NCBI GenBank assembly: GCA_905187815.1
Contig: CAJJJM010000004.1
Location: forward strand, 62,001-126,000
Reading direction: 5' to 3'
Source: an uncultured Methanomassiliicoccaceae archaeon
GTDB lineage: Archaea; Thermoplasmatota; Thermoplasmata; Methanomassiliicoccales; Methanomethylophilaceae
DNA: 64,000 nucleotides
Shown here: positions 33,278 through 40,864 of the stretch, in pieces
Numbering within the stretch: the first letter of the stretch is position 1
Layout: every line of letters begins with the position of its first letter
Made by a program: the position numbers and the translations under genes
Notes under the pieces: model-generated
What the model was told of the DNA's origin: nothing
The model's database searches: none
What the model saw: only the letters and a program-made list of their open reading frames with translations

Positions 33278-33471
33278 GATACCGTATCGTTGACATGATA
33301 GAAATAATGGCGCCGGCCCTGGCCATACGGCTTCCGTGGCAGGGCTGGCAGAGGGGGTTCTGAGTTGTTCGCGAGCGGAATAGATCTCATTGCCGGTGTC
33401 CCCGACCCGCTATGGCGGCGTCAGGCTCCCGCGCGCAAGAACCGTAAATAATCGCTGATGGATGCGGGAGC

Positions 33472-34668
33472 ATGGAGGACAGGCTCTTCACACCAGCGGT
33501 CGTCACGCTCATCTTCCTGAGCTTCGTGATGGGTACCAGCGAGTTCATCGTGATGGGCATACTGCCGGACATCTCGGCGGGGATAGGTGTGGAGTACACG
33601 ATGGTCGGAGGCCTCGTCTCCGTGTTCGCCCTCAGCTACGCGGTCTGCACGCCTCTCATCACAGGATTCACGGGAAGGTTCGGGAGGTTCCGCGTCCTCA
33701 TGGCCCTGGCCGCGGTGTTCCTCCTGTCCGACGTCCTGACCCTGGTCTCCTGGGACTACTGGTCCCTCGCGCTGTCAAGGGTTCTGACCGCCGCTTCGTC
33801 CGGGTCTCTGCTGGCGGTCGGCATGACGTTCGTGATGGATCTGGTGACCGCCCGTTACAGGGCCAAAGCGGTCTCGTGGATCTTCTCGGGGTTCAGCATC
33901 TCGTCCGTCTTCGGTGTCCCGCTGGGTACGTTCATGTCGCACATCCTCGGCTGGAGGAGCGTCTTCGTCCTGATCCTGGCGATGGGTCTGGTGGCCGTGG
34001 CCCTGGCGTACATCACGCTTCCGAGGCTCGGCCCTCCGGAGTCCAGGTCCGACAGCCGCGGCGGCGCGTCGAGGATGCTCTCGGACAGGATCGTCATCGT
34101 GGGGGCGGGTGTGACGGTGTTCGCCGCCATGGGGATGTACTCCCTGTACACCTACATCACGCCTATCCTCGAGGATGAGATCGGCTTCTCGGATTCGACC
34201 GTCAGCATCGGTCTGATGGCAATGGGAGTGGTGATGCTGATCAGCAACCTGGCCTCCGGGCGCATCGCGTCCAACGGCGGTCTCAGGAAGGTCAGGTTCA
34301 CCTTCCTGATCGAGGCCGCGCTCATGGTTGCTCTGCCGACGGCGGTGGCATCCGCGTCGGCGGGTATGACCGTCCTCCTGATGGCCGGTCTCACGATGTA
34401 CCTCTTCAACTCCTCGGTGCAGATGCATCTGATGGAGGTAGCCAACCGCGACTACCCCGAGTCGATCACCTTGGCGTCCTCCCTCAATCCCACTTCGTTC
34501 AACATCGGGATCACGATCGGGTCTCTGCTTGGCGGATTCGTATACGATGCGGTCGGTGCTGCCTCTATCGGCTACCTCTCCGGCGCCTGCATCGTGGTGG
34601 CGGCCGTAGTTGCGTTCGCGCTCTGCCGCATGTGCTCCGCCAGTGGTCGCGGGACGTCCGTCACATGA
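33472..34668 (+). CDS. MFS transporter (DHA1/AraJ-like)
   Basis: The 398-residue protein has twelve hydrophobic segments. The opening SFVMGTSEFIVMGILPDIS is a hallmark of the sugar-efflux/AraJ branch of DHA1 exporters, and GRFGRFRVLMALAAVFLLSD holds the loop 2-3 motif. FGVPLGTFMSHILGWRSVF corresponds to motif C/D. A TATA-like GTAAATAAT lies about 25 nt before ATG 33472. This family is mainly bacterial, so acquisition by transfer is possible. The substrate is unknown. Confidence 0.85.
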   Translation: MEDRLFTPAVVTLIFLSFVMGTSEFIVMGILPDISAGIGVEYTMVGGLVSVFALSYAVCTPLITGFTGRFGRFRVLMALAAVFLLSDVLTLVSWDYWSLALSRVLTAASSGSLLAVGMTFVMDLVTARYRAKAVSWIFSGFSISSVFGVPLGTFMSHILGWRSVFVLILAMGLVAVALAYITLPRLGPPESRSDSRGGASRMLSDRIVIVGAGVTVFAAMGMYSLYTYITPILEDEIGFSDSTVSIGLMAMGVVMLISNLASGRIASNGGLRKVRFTFLIEAALMVALPTAVASASAGMTVLLMAGLTMYLFNSSVQMHLMEVANRDYPESITLASSLNPTSFNIGITIGSLLGGFVYDAVGAASIGYLSGACIVVAAVVAFALCRMCSASGRGTSVT

Positions 34669-34696
34669 CGGGTGTGTCTCGCTGCCTCTATAATGA

Positions 34697-34712
34697 TTAG
34701 ACAAATGTCTAA
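34697..34712. promoter_or_regulatory. Operator-like palindrome TTAGACA-N2-TGTCTAA, copy 1
   Basis: TTAGACAAATGTCTAA is a perfect inverted repeat with 7-bp arms. Identical or near-identical copies occur at 34906 and 38827, all within the methylamine/pyrrolysine island. Confidence 0.65.
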
Positions 34713-34873
34713 TCTGGATTTTTTTTGGAAAAATCCTGGTTCACGGATGTCAGATGCTCGATTCTGATGGGTCGGCATCATCGATTCAACAGAAACTGGT
34801 GTATTTTTCCTGTTATGTCATCCGATTCGCTGTAAAACACAGGCATTCTGTCAATGAACAATAATGGCGTTTT

Positions 34874-34887
34874 GAATCAGCTGATTC
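34874..34887. repeat. 14-bp perfect palindrome upstream of amt
   Basis: GAATCAGCTGATTC reads the same on both strands. It lies about 20 bp before the amt TATA-like sequence, in the place where an archaeal activator or repressor could sit. I see no second copy in the window. Confidence 0.4.
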
Positions 34888-34905
34888 GATAAAATTCAAA
34901 TATAA

Positions 34906-34920
34906 TTAGACATTTGTCTA
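34906..34920. promoter_or_regulatory. Operator-like palindrome, copy 2, overlapping the amt core promoter
   Basis: TTAGACATTTGTCTA (one terminal base short of the full palindrome) begins at the end of the TATA-like AAATATAATT. Binding here would block transcription initiation factors, which points to a repressor of the amt-glnK-mtmC-mtmB unit. Confidence 0.65.
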
Positions 34921-34974
34921 CTTCGTCTCAAACATACGAGACAAATAATCAGGAGTTGATCTAACTTGTAGTGT

Positions 34975-36309
34975 TTGAAGAAGGCCGTCCTGGGAATCGT
35001 GGCGATTCTCTCTGTGACGGTTTTCCTGATCCCGGAAGCGTCTGCAGCTTTGGACACCGAGACGGTGGAGACTTCCTCGTCCGTCTTCATGTTCCTCTGC
35101 ACGATGCTCGTTTTCATCATGGCGCCCGCCATCGCCCTGTTCTACGGCGGGATGCTCAGGAAGCAGAGCATGACGTCCATGATGGCCCAGTGCGTGGGGG
35201 TCATGGCACTCGTCGGGATAATCTGGTGGGCGGTCGGATACACCCTCGCCTTCGGCGACTCCGGAAACGGATTCATCGGAAGTCTCGAGAACGCCTTCGG
35301 TGGAGGAATATCCTACAGCGAGGGCAACGGAAGCATCCCCATGGTCGAGTTCATGCTCTTCCAGGGCACGTTCGCGATCGTCACATCCTGTATCGTCTTC
35401 GGCGCCACTGCCGAGAGGATCAGGTACTCCGCGATCCTCATCTTCCTCGCCGTCTGGTCCGTCCTCGTCTACGCCCCCATGGCCCACATGGTCTGGGGCG
35501 GAGGGTTCCTCAGCGCCGGTCTGTCTGACCTCGGCCTCCCCGTCCAGGACTTCGCCGGAGGGACCGTCGTGCACATCTGCTCCGGTATCTCCGGAGTCGC
35601 TGCGGCGGTCGCCATCGGAAGGAGGAGCGACCACGTGATCAAGGGCAGGTCCCACAACGTGCCCCTGATGTTCATCGGATGCATGCTGCTCTGGCTCGGA
35701 TGGTTCGGATTCAACTGCGGTTCAGCAGGGTCGTTCAGCGACATCGCCGTTCTCGCGATGGAGAACACCCTCCTCGCCTCCTGCGCCTCCACGGTGGTCT
35801 GGATCGTGATCCAGTACCTCCACATCGGACGCATCAGCGTCACCGGTCTGTGCGCCGGTGTCCTGGCAGGACTGGTCGGAATCACGCCTGGATGCGGATT
35901 CGTGGAGCCCTGGGCGGCGGTCATCATCGGAGGAGTCGCCGCCGCGGTGTGCTACTTCGGCATCATATTCATGCGCAACAGGAAGGGCATCGACGACGCA
36001 CTGGACGTCATGGGCGTCCACGGTCTCGGAGGTGTCTGGGGCGCCATCGCGGTCGGGATATTCTCGCTGGCCTCCCTCAGCTGGGAGGGCAACGGCGGAC
36101 TGATCGAGGGGCAGGTGGACATGCTCGCCGGTCAGATAGTGTCCGTGATCGTGACCCTGGTGTACTGCTTCGTCGTGTCCTTCGTCCTGATGAAGGTCAT
36201 CGACCTGGCGATGAAGAAGGTGAACGGCAAGGGTGCGGCCCTGACGGAGTCCGAGCAGCTCGTCGGATCCGACATCGTCGACCACGGGGAGCAGTCCTAT
36301 CTGATGTGA
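34975..36309 (+). CDS. amt: Amt-family ammonium (possibly methylammonium) channel
   Basis: The 444-residue protein starts at TTG 34975 to give a signal peptide (MKKAVLGIVAILSVTVFLIP, cut near EASA). Eleven membrane spans follow. The paired pore histidines are in GGTVVHICSGISG and DVMGVHGLGGVWGA, and the family motif DFAGGTVVH is intact. Amt proteins conduct ammonium and, as transport assays on homologs show, methylammonium. Here the gene is followed after 10 nt by glnK and then by mtmC and mtmB, so the protein may import monomethylamine, export or recover the ammonia released from it, or both. An AGGAG at 34951 is too far to be a normal ribosome site. Confidence 0.92.
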   Translation: MKKAVLGIVAILSVTVFLIPEASAALDTETVETSSSVFMFLCTMLVFIMAPAIALFYGGMLRKQSMTSMMAQCVGVMALVGIIWWAVGYTLAFGDSGNGFIGSLENAFGGGISYSEGNGSIPMVEFMLFQGTFAIVTSCIVFGATAERIRYSAILIFLAVWSVLVYAPMAHMVWGGGFLSAGLSDLGLPVQDFAGGTVVHICSGISGVAAAVAIGRRSDHVIKGRSHNVPLMFIGCMLLWLGWFGFNCGSAGSFSDIAVLAMENTLLASCASTVVWIVIQYLHIGRISVTGLCAGVLAGLVGITPGCGFVEPWAAVIIGGVAAAVCYFGIIFMRNRKGIDDALDVMGVHGLGGVWGAIAVGIFSLASLSWEGNGGLIEGQVDMLAGQIVSVIVTLVYCFVVSFVLMKVIDLAMKKVNGKGAALTESEQLVGSDIVDHGEQSYLM

Positions 36310-36319
36310 GGTGCCCCCG

Positions 36320-36655
36320 ATGAAGATGATAGTGGCCGTAGTGAGGCCGGAGAAGCTCCAGTGTCTGAAGGATGCGCTCAGGGACGCGGGTGCGGGCGGA
36401 ATGACCATCACCCATGTTACCGGGCGCGGGAAGTCCAACGGTATCGTGTTCACCAACAGGGTGGGCCAGTTCCAGGTGGACGAGCTGGAGAAGGTGAAGG
36501 TCGAGGTCGTGACCGAGGACGGTCAGGCCGAAGACATCATCGACGTCATCAGGAGGGTGGCCGACACCGGCCATCCCGGAGACGGCAGGATATTCATCCT
36601 GCCTGTGGAGCAGTCCATCAGGATCCGGTCCTCTGATGCGTCAGATGAGAATTGA
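36320..36655 (+). CDS. glnK: PII signal protein (GlnK-like) without the T-loop tyrosine
   Basis: The 111-residue protein starts at ATG 36320 after GAGGTG. It keeps the PII core: MKMIVAVVRPEKLQCLKDAL, the GRGK T-loop entry near residues 35-38, the B-loop TGHPGDGRIFILPVE near 85-99, and the ATP-binding residues there. Position 51, normally Tyr and the site of uridylylation, is Phe (VGQFQVDELEKVKVEVV), so covalent control of that kind is impossible. Cotranscription with amt is the classical arrangement in which the PII trimer plugs the channel. A 46-nt gap separates it from mtmC. Confidence 0.92.
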   Translation: MKMIVAVVRPEKLQCLKDALRDAGAGGMTITHVTGRGKSNGIVFTNRVGQFQVDELEKVKVEVVTEDGQAEDIIDVIRRVADTGHPGDGRIFILPVEQSIRIRSSDASDEN

Positions 36656-36701
36656 CAAACGATTTCCTAAACACCTTTCAAAACAATCGGAGAGAAATAA
36701 A

Positions 36702-37343
36702 ATGCCAGACAGGAAAGAGATCCTCGAAGAGCTGAAGACATCCATCGAGACCTGGGACGTGCAGAAGGCGGTCGACGCCACAAACATGGCCCTGGAGGCG
36801 GGCATAGAGCCTAAGGACATCGTCAACGACGGCCTCGGCCAGGGCATGGCCGACATAGGAAGGAGGTTCGACGCGGCGGAGATTTTCCTCCCGCAGGTGG
36901 TCGCAGCCTCAAAGACCATGGAGGCCGCCCTCAAGATCCTCGGCCCGGTCATGTCCGCAGGCGATTCGGCGATGAAGGGGACGGTCGTCATGGGTACCGT
37001 GGAGGGCGACATACACGAGATCGGGAAGAACGTGTGCTGCGCCATGCTCCGCGGGGCCGGGTACAACGTGATCGACCTCGGATGCGATGTCACATCCCAG
37101 GACTTCGTGGACGCGGCGGATGAGAACGAAGCCTTCGTGATCGGCGGTTCCGCGCTGATGACCACCACTCTGGAGGCCCAGAGGGAGGTCGTGGAGTACG
37201 TGAAGGAGACCGAGTCACCGTACAAGACGGTGTTCGGGGGTGCCCCCTGCAGCAGGGCATGGTGCGAGGAGATCGGCGCCGACGGCTATTCGGAGACCGC
37301 GGCCGACCTGGTCACGCTCGTCGACAGCCTGAGGGGTGCATGA
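36702..37343 (+). CDS. mtmC: Monomethylamine corrinoid protein
   Basis: The 213-residue protein starts at ATG 36702 with CGGAGAG upstream. A helical cap (residues 1-85) is followed by the cobalamin domain with GTVEGDIHEIGKNVCCAML near residues 97-115, the DxHxxG signature whose His ligates cobalt, then VIGGSALMTTTLEAQ near 146. It accepts the methyl group of monomethylamine from MtmB and passes it to the MtbA-type CoM methyltransferase (not in this window). It ends 1 nt before mtmB, which settles its specificity as monomethylamine rather than di- or trimethylamine. Confidence 0.93.
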   Translation: MPDRKEILEELKTSIETWDVQKAVDATNMALEAGIEPKDIVNDGLGQGMADIGRRFDAAEIFLPQVVAASKTMEAALKILGPVMSAGDSAMKGTVVMGTVEGDIHEIGKNVCCAMLRGAGYNVIDLGCDVTSQDFVDAADENEAFVIGGSALMTTTLEAQREVVEYVKETESPYKTVFGGAPCSRAWCEEIGADGYSETAADLVTLVDSLRGA

Positions 37344-37344
37344 G

Positions 37345-38727
37345 ATGGCGGCCCAGAGAGCGCTCACCATCACGGACGTCTACGACAGGTTCGTGAAGGG
37401 CAAGAAGGTGAAGGCGGAGGACTGGGACTACAAGGTCATCCCCGAGAACCTGACGGCATTGAAGCAGAAGTACAACCTCTCCTTCGGAAAGGACATCATC
37501 CCCGAGGACAAGGAGGTCAAGGAGAACCTGTTCAACGCGGGACTGGAGATGCTGGTCACCACCGGCTTCTACTGCCAGGACCTCGGAAGGGTCATGCACG
37601 TGACCGAGGAGGAGGTCTGGGAGGGCATCAAGAAGACGCCCACCAAGCTGATCCTCGGAGAGGGCAAGGACATCGCCAGGTTCTACCCCAGACACGGGAA
37701 CGCCCCGGTGAAGCCGATCATCCAGGGCGGTCCCACAGGGTCCCCCATCTCGGAGGACGTGTTCGTGCAGGTCATGCAGTCCTACGCCCAGGAGGGCGTC
37801 GTGGACACGCTGGTCAACGGCGTCATGACAACCATAGAGGGGCATCCCGCGAAGACCAGGACCCCCTACGAGATCCGTGCGACCATGGCGGAGCTCAGGG
37901 CCACCAAGGAGGCCAGGGTCAGGGCCGGAAGGCCCGGTCTCGGTGTCTAGGGACCCGAGACGCCCCTGTCCGAGGCGGGGCGTCTGTGTGCCGACCTTCC
38001 CAACGCTGGGCACAGGGTCACCGACCCGCACGAGTGCTCCCAGCTGAACGAGCTGAAGATGGACATGACCGGTCTCAACATGCTGGCCGGCTGGACCACC
38101 GTCGGGGACACCATCATGATCGAGCAGATGCCCATCTTCGGAGGGTACTGCGGCGGGGTCGAGGAGACCGCGATATGCGACGTTGCCACCACCTTAGCGT
38201 CCTTCGCGCTCTTCTCCGGGAACTTCCACCTGGACGGCCCCATCCACATCAGATGGGGTGTCACCACGGCCAAGGAGACCCTTCAGGTGGCGGCCCATGC
38301 GGCCGCCGCGATCGACGCACACACCGACCTGCTCCTGGCCAACCAGTACTACCCGATGGCCGGGCCTTGCACGGAGATGTGCCTCCTGGAGACCGCCGCA
38401 CAGGCGATCACCGACACCGCTTCCGGAAGGGAGCTTCTCTCCGGCTCCGCTGCCGCAAAGGGAGTCGTCCAGGACAAGACCACGGGCATGGAGGCCAGGA
38501 TCATGGGCAACGCCGCCATCGCCACCGCGGGCATGAAGGTGTCCGACGTGAACGAAGTGCTGGCCAAGCTGATCCCGTCCTACGAGTGCAACTTCGCGAA
38601 CGCCCCTCAGGGGAAGACGTTCCAGGAGTGCTACGACGTCAGGACGGTGAAGCCCATGCAGGAGTACCTGGAGGTCTACGACAGGGCCGCACAGACGCTC
38701 AGGGATTTCGGTCTGGACATCCAGTGA
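37345..38727 (+). CDS. mtmB: Monomethylamine methyltransferase with in-frame UAG read as pyrrolysine
   Basis: The complete protein is 460 residues when the TAG at 37948-37950 is read as pyrrolysine (residue 202). The first part has VTTGFYCQDLGRVMHVTEEEV and ends RAGRPGLGV; the frame then resumes GPETPLSEAG and continues through EQMPIFGGYCGGVEETAICD, HLDGPIHIRWG and QYYPMAGPCTEMCLLE to the natural TGA. The context RPGxGV-Pyl-GPET is the active-site segment of Methanosarcina MtmB, where Pyl is also residue 202. Reading TAG as stop would leave a 201-residue fragment without most of the TIM barrel. The enzyme activates monomethylamine and methylates MtmC. Confidence 0.97.
37948..37950 (+). other. 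Pyrrolysine codon (UAG) in mtmB
   Basis: TAG lies in frame between two halves that both align to MtmB without any gap. The matching suppressor tRNA (pylT) and synthetase (pylS) start about 1 kb downstream. Confidence 0.97.
37958..37985 (+). promoter_or_regulatory. PYLIS-like stem-loop directly after the mtmB UAG
   Basis: AGACGCCCC at 37958-37966 is fully complementary to GGGGCGTCT at 37977-37985, giving a 9-bp GC-rich stem with a 10-nt loop that begins 7 nt after the UAG. A stem-loop at this place (PYLIS) was described in Methanosarcina mtmB and can aid UAG read-through, although it is not strictly required there. Confidence 0.65.
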
Positions 38728-38737
38728 TGTCCCTGTG

Positions 38738-38757
38738 GCCCGGGGTCCTCCCCGGGC
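38738..38757 (+). terminator. GC-rich hairpin after mtmB, possible terminator
   Basis: GCCCGGGG at 38738-38745 pairs with CCCCGGGC at 38750-38757 over a 4-nt loop, 11 bases after the mtmB stop. There is no T-run immediately behind it, so it may be a transcript-stabilising 3' hairpin rather than a terminator. Confidence 0.5.
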
Positions 38758-38826
38758 AAACCACTTAGCCCGCCCCGGTCCGATCACTCTCCGATGCCTC
38801 AGATCACGGGCGGGTTCCCAAACAAA

Positions 38827-38842
38827 TTAGACAAATGTCTAA
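38827..38842. promoter_or_regulatory. Operator-like palindrome, copy 3, upstream of pylT
   Basis: TTAGACAAATGTCTAA is identical to copy 1. It is followed by a very AT-rich stretch (38842-38905) that must contain the promoter of pylT-pylSBCD. The same regulator would therefore control substrate genes and pyrrolysine genes. Confidence 0.65.
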
Positions 38843-38910
38843 TAATATCCAATATTATTTTTCAATTGTATAGTTAAGTTGAAATAACATAGCTATATAC
38901 ACACGAATAG

Positions 38911-38981
38911 GGAGGACGGTCTGGCGACCAGCTGGTCTCTAAAACCAAGCTAGCGGGGTTCGATTCCCCGGTCCTTCGCCA
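38911..38981 (+). tRNA. pylT: tRNA-Pyl (anticodon CUA)
   Basis: Folding by hand gives a 7-bp acceptor stem (GGAGGAC with GTCCTTC, one G-U), no base between acceptor and D stem, a 4-bp D stem (GGTC/GACC) with a 4-nt loop, and an anticodon stem with one bulged A (38948). The anticodon loop is CTCTAAA with anticodon CTA at 38949 upstream side (38939-38941). A 3-nt variable region and a 5-bp T stem with a TTCGATT loop follow, then discriminator G and an encoded CCA. Lack of position 8 and the broken anticodon stem are the known peculiarities of Methanomassiliicoccales tRNA-Pyl. The pylS gene starts 13 nt later. Confidence 0.95.
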
Positions 38982-38994
38982 TCAGGGTGAGTTA

Positions 38995-39816
38995 ATGACG
39001 GGATTCACGGAGCCGCAGATCCAGCGTCTCATGGAGTTCGGCGACGATGACAGGACGGGGCTAGACTTCCCGTCCGACCTCGAGAGGGATTCTGCGTTCG
39101 AAAGGGAGATGTCGGGGCTCGTCGACTCGAACGAGGAGGGTCTCAGGGCCCTGTTCAGGGATCCGAGGAGGAACGACCTCTCGGAGATGGAGTCGAGGAT
39201 CGCCGACCGCCTCGTGTCCGAAGGATTCATCGAGGTGAGGACGCCGACGATCGTCCCGCTCTCTTCGCTCGCCAAGATGGGGATCACAAGGGACCATCCG
39301 CTCTACAGGCAGATGTTCGTCATAGACGGGAAGAGGTGCCTGCGTCCGATGCTGGCCCCGAACCTGTACACCGTGATGAGGCGTCTGAGGGACCACACGG
39401 ACGGTCCGGTCAGGATATTCGAGATAGGGTCGTGCTTCAGGAAGGAGTCCAAGAGCAGCAGGCATCTGGAGGAGTTCACAATGATGAACCTGGTCGAGCT
39501 CGGCCCCGAGGGGGATGCCACAGAGCGCCTGGCCCATCACATCGGCGCCGTCATGGACGCCGTGGGTCTGGACTACAGCCTGTCACGCGAGGAGTCCGAC
39601 GTCTACATCGAGACCCTCGATGTGGAGGTGGGCGGCGTCGAGGTGGCTTCCGGCGCGGTAGGCCCTCACGTCCTCGACCCTGCCCACGACATACACGAGC
39701 CGTGGGCGGGAGTGGGGTTCGGACTCGAGCGTCTGATGATGCTGAGGGACGGCAGGAGCGGGATCCGCAAGACGTCCAGGAGCCTGAGCTACCTGGACGG
39801 TTACAGGATAGGGTGA
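38995..39816 (+). CDS. pylS: Pyrrolysyl-tRNA synthetase, catalytic domain only
   Basis: The 273-residue protein is a complete class II catalytic domain: motif 1 region IADRLVSEGFIEVRTPTIVP near residues 68-87, RCLRPMLAPNLYTVMRRLRDHT near 118-139, motif 2 IGSCFRKESKSSRHLEEFTMMN near 147-168, and motif 3 GVGFGLERLMML near 240-251. The N-terminal tRNA-binding domain of Methanosarcina PylS is missing and no pylSn gene lies in the window, placing it in the delta-N class used with the odd tRNA above. It charges tRNA-Pyl with pyrrolysine for MtmB. Confidence 0.97.
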   Translation: MTGFTEPQIQRLMEFGDDDRTGLDFPSDLERDSAFEREMSGLVDSNEEGLRALFRDPRRNDLSEMESRIADRLVSEGFIEVRTPTIVPLSSLAKMGITRDHPLYRQMFVIDGKRCLRPMLAPNLYTVMRRLRDHTDGPVRIFEIGSCFRKESKSSRHLEEFTMMNLVELGPEGDATERLAHHIGAVMDAVGLDYSLSREESDVYIETLDVEVGGVEVASGAVGPHVLDPAHDIHEPWAGVGFGLERLMMLRDGRSGIRKTSRSLSYLDGYRIG

Positions 39817-39820
39817 CCGC

Positions 39821-40864
39821 ATGATCGTGGATGCGATTGGTCACGTCATCGACCGGGACTACGGCGCGGAGGACGTCGAGGCGCTCCTCACAGCGGAGGG
39901 CCGCGACCTGGAGGAGCTCCTGGGCGCCGCCAGGGAGGTCAGGGACAGAAGGTTCGGGAACAGGGTCTTCACATACGGGTTCGCCTACTTCTCCACGCAC
40001 TGCCGCAACGACTGCGCGTTCTGCTACTACCGGGCCTCCAACGGCTCGACGGGAAGGTACCGCAAGGATCCCGACGAGATAGTGGACCTCGCATGCCGCC
40101 TCCGCGACTCGGGAGTCGACCTCATCGATCTGACGATGGGCGAGGACGAGGCCATGAGGCGCAACGGGTTCGAGGGGTTCCTGGACATCGTCTCGAGGGT
40201 CGACGAGGCCGTGGACATAGGCATAATGGCCTCGCCGGGGACCGTGCCGAGGGAGCTGATGTCACCTCTGAGGGAGGCCGGCGCGGACTGGCTCGCCTGC
40301 TATCAGGAGACGTACGACAGGGGATTGTTCGAGAGGATCAGGCCGGGGCAGTCGTTCGACATCCGCAGGGACCAGAAGACCTGGGCCCACGAGGCCGGTC
40401 TCCTGTCAGAGGACGGCATGATGGTAGGAATCGGGGAGGATCCCGGTTCGAGGGCGCTCTCGGTGATGGAGATGGGGAGCCTCGGCTGCGACCAGGTGAG
40501 GGCGATGGCATTCGTGCCCCAGATCGGGACGCCGATGTCGTCCAGGGTCCCAGGGTCCCCGGAGGACGAGATCCGCGCGATAGCGACCATGAGACTGATG
40601 TTCCCCGGACGTCTGATCCCGGCGAGCCTGGATGTGGAGGGGATATCCGGCCTGATGGCCAGGCTGGAGGCCGGGGCCAACGTGGTGACATCCATAGTCC
40701 CGGATGCCAGCCTCTCCGGGGTCGCCCAGCACGAGCTCGACATAGGGAACGGAAACCGCTCGGTGGATCACGTCTTCTCGGTCCTCGGGGACTGCGGGTT
40801 CGAGCCCGCCACCCCGTCGGAGTACCGGAGATGGATGGACTCCCGCAGGGGGATCCTGACATGA
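39821..40864 (+). CDS. pylB: Methylornithine synthase, radical SAM
   Basis: PylB (347 residues) carries the radical-SAM cluster motif CRNDCAFCYY near residue 65 and the neighbouring THCRNDC context, plus LACYQETYDRGLFERIRPG near 155-173. It rearranges L-lysine to 3-methyl-D-ornithine with S-adenosylmethionine, the first step of pyrrolysine synthesis. It starts 4 nt after pylS and overlaps pylC by 4 bp. Confidence 0.95.
   Translation: MIVDAIGHVIDRDYGAEDVEALLTAEGRDLEELLGAAREVRDRRFGNRVFTYGFAYFSTHCRNDCAFCYYRASNGSTGRYRKDPDEIVDLACRLRDSGVDLIDLTMGEDEAMRRNGFEGFLDIVSRVDEAVDIGIMASPGTVPRELMSPLREAGADWLACYQETYDRGLFERIRPGQSFDIRRDQKTWAHEAGLLSEDGMMVGIGEDPGSRALSVMEMGSLGCDQVRAMAFVPQIGTPMSSRVPGSPEDEIRAIATMRLMFPGRLIPASLDVEGISGLMARLEAGANVVTSIVPDASLSGVAQHELDIGNGNRSVDHVFSVLGDCGFEPATPSEYRRWMDSRRGILT

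Larger units (their letters stand above)
34669..34974. other. AT-rich regulatory gap between the MFS gene and amt
   Basis: This 306-bp stretch has no convincing gene. It holds two copies of the TTAGACA palindrome (34697-34712, 34906-34920), a 14-bp perfect palindrome (34874-34887), a T8 run at 34718-34726 that could end the MFS transcript, and a TATA-like AAATATAATT at 34898-34907 for amt. The AT content is far above the genome average. Confidence 0.6.

Noticed and set aside
37345..37950. mtmB annotated as two genes or a pseudogene because of the TAG
   Set aside because: Both halves align without gap to MtmB, the TAG is at the known Pyl position, and the full pyl system is adjacent.
38893..38900. 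CTATATAC taken as the TATA box of pylT
   Set aside because: It is only 11 bp before the mature tRNA 5' end, too close for an archaeal TATA box unless transcription starts inside the tRNA; the true box is probably further upstream in the AT-rich stretch.
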